Origin: an uncultured Verrucomicrobiales bacterium
GTDB taxonomy: Bacteria > Verrucomicrobiota > Verrucomicrobiia > Verrucomicrobiales > Akkermansiaceae
NCBI GenBank assembly: GCA_937951675.1
Contig: CALFBI010000010.1
Coordinates: 57,868 to 121,867 of the forward strand
Reading direction: 5' to 3'
Length of the DNA: 64,000 nt
Shown here: positions 63,563-64,000 of the stretch, piece by piece
Layout: every line of letters begins with the position of its first letter
Position numbering within the stretch: position 1 is the first letter of the stretch
The notes under the pieces: generated by a model
Databases searched by the model: none
Seen by the model: only the letters and a program-made list of their open reading frames with translations
Told to the model about the DNA's origin: nothing
Position numbers and translations under genes: made by a program

Positions 63563-63776
63563 GGGTTTTACAAGTAAGCTGGACCGTAACAAAAGAAACA
63601 ACGGTGTCCAAAGTAGACCCTTGTTTTGACTCTTTTTAATCGGCTGTTTTGCTCTCATTCAGCCTGTGGGACGCCCTTTTTTGAAGGGTTACTAAAAGTC
63701 GATTTTTCTTTTAAACGAGAGCTAAAAACCTTTGAAATAGCTTGACGAGGAAGCCTAGAAATTTTTTCGAAAATTC

Positions 63777-64000
63777 ATGAGCCCTTCACCCGACCAGTCC
63801 TCCGTTTTCCAAAGGTTTCTTGCTCCTTTGGTTCCTTTCTTAGCTTCAGCGAATCATCAACGACGCTGCCACAAAGTTTCCGATCAGGAATGGGTGAAGC
63901 TTGGCCTTGAGCGTGTCGTCGGCGATCACCGGTCTGGATGTGCTTTTGTGCAGGATCGAGTTCTTCGAAGCTTGTTTGAGGTCAAAAAAAGCCATTACTT
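63777..64000 (+). CDS. Transposase, N-terminal fragment cut by window edge
   Basis: Open from the ATG at 63777 to the edge (74 codons). The translation contains LASANHQRRCHKVSD, QEWVKLGLERVV, GDHRSGCAF and SLFEVKKS; from memory, IS4-type transposases of related bacteria begin like this. The 214 bases before it, after the exported-protein gene, should contain the element's left end, but I could not fix an inverted repeat. Confidence 0.55.
   Translation, partial: MSPSPDQSSVFQRFLAPLVPFLASANHQRRCHKVSDQEWVKLGLERVVGDHRSGCAFVQDRVLRSLFEVKKSHY

Overview
The window is most likely a chromosomal segment of a verrucomicrobial bacterium (PVC group). It is a diderm with roughly 45% GC. This placement is inference from gene content. 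The grounds are a secretin with a type II secretion pseudopilin operon, an outer-membrane barrel, a LexA-box candidate resembling the motif I recall for Verrucomicrobia, a long multi-ATP-cone NrdA with a chlamydia-like tyrosine-less NrdB, an mcsA-mcsB-clpC operon in a diderm, several Gfo/Idh/MocA oxidoreductases with a Kelch-SSS symporter, and RHS debris. Shine-Dalgarno sequences are weak or absent before most starts.

Layout. 1-6.3 kb: end of an EF-hand protein, an outer-membrane barrel, a DsbD-type thiol reductase, a glycine-zipper lipoprotein, a GH43 glycosidase, and two small membrane proteins (one DUF2752). 6.3-11.1 kb: a GSII-type glutamine synthetase, a minimal kinase fused to a PP2C phosphatase, argG, and a TauE/SafE permease. 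11.2-19.0 kb: a type II secretion operon (gspG, H-, I-, J-, K-, L-, M-like, a GspC/PilP-like protein, secretin) without the E and F components, followed by a TPR protein. 20.7-25.5 kb (minus strand): rpmI, rplT, a zinc-ribbon protein, pheS, pheT. 25.6-29 kb: lexA with a candidate LexA box, and valS. 29.1-40.5 kb: a carbohydrate-use locus on both strands (pdxA, SGNH esterase, three Gfo/Idh/MocA oxidoreductases, GH2 glycosidase, Kelch-SSS symporter, AraC regulator, TIM-barrel isomerase). 40.5-50 kb: membrane proteins, acpP, a conserved unknown, a LysM protein, accA, nrdB and nrdA. 50.1-60.1 kb: ilvE, mcsA-mcsB-clpC, maf, a LOG-family gene, an MBL hydrolase, aroB, and a Ca2+/Na+ antiporter. 60.1-64 kb: an accessory region.

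The accessory region is the most unusual part. It holds two adjacent candidate toxin-immunity modules. The first is a small secreted GIY-YIG-like protein followed after one base by an RraB-family protein. The second is a 5'-truncated RHS core whose C-terminus carries a His/Cys domain resembling clan-CD or DUF4347 peptidases, followed after five bases by a small exported protein. A GC-rich patch with a 15-bp tandem repeat separates the modules, and a transposase begins at the right edge. This looks like a polymorphic-toxin cassette graveyard or acquisition site.

Other points for a second look are the NrdB radical site (Leu in place of Tyr, Glu in place of the first Asp ligand), the kinase-PP2C fusion with two competing leader hairpins, an in-frame stop followed by 22 sense codons in the gspJ-like gene, and the rpmI-rplT-pheST cluster without infC.
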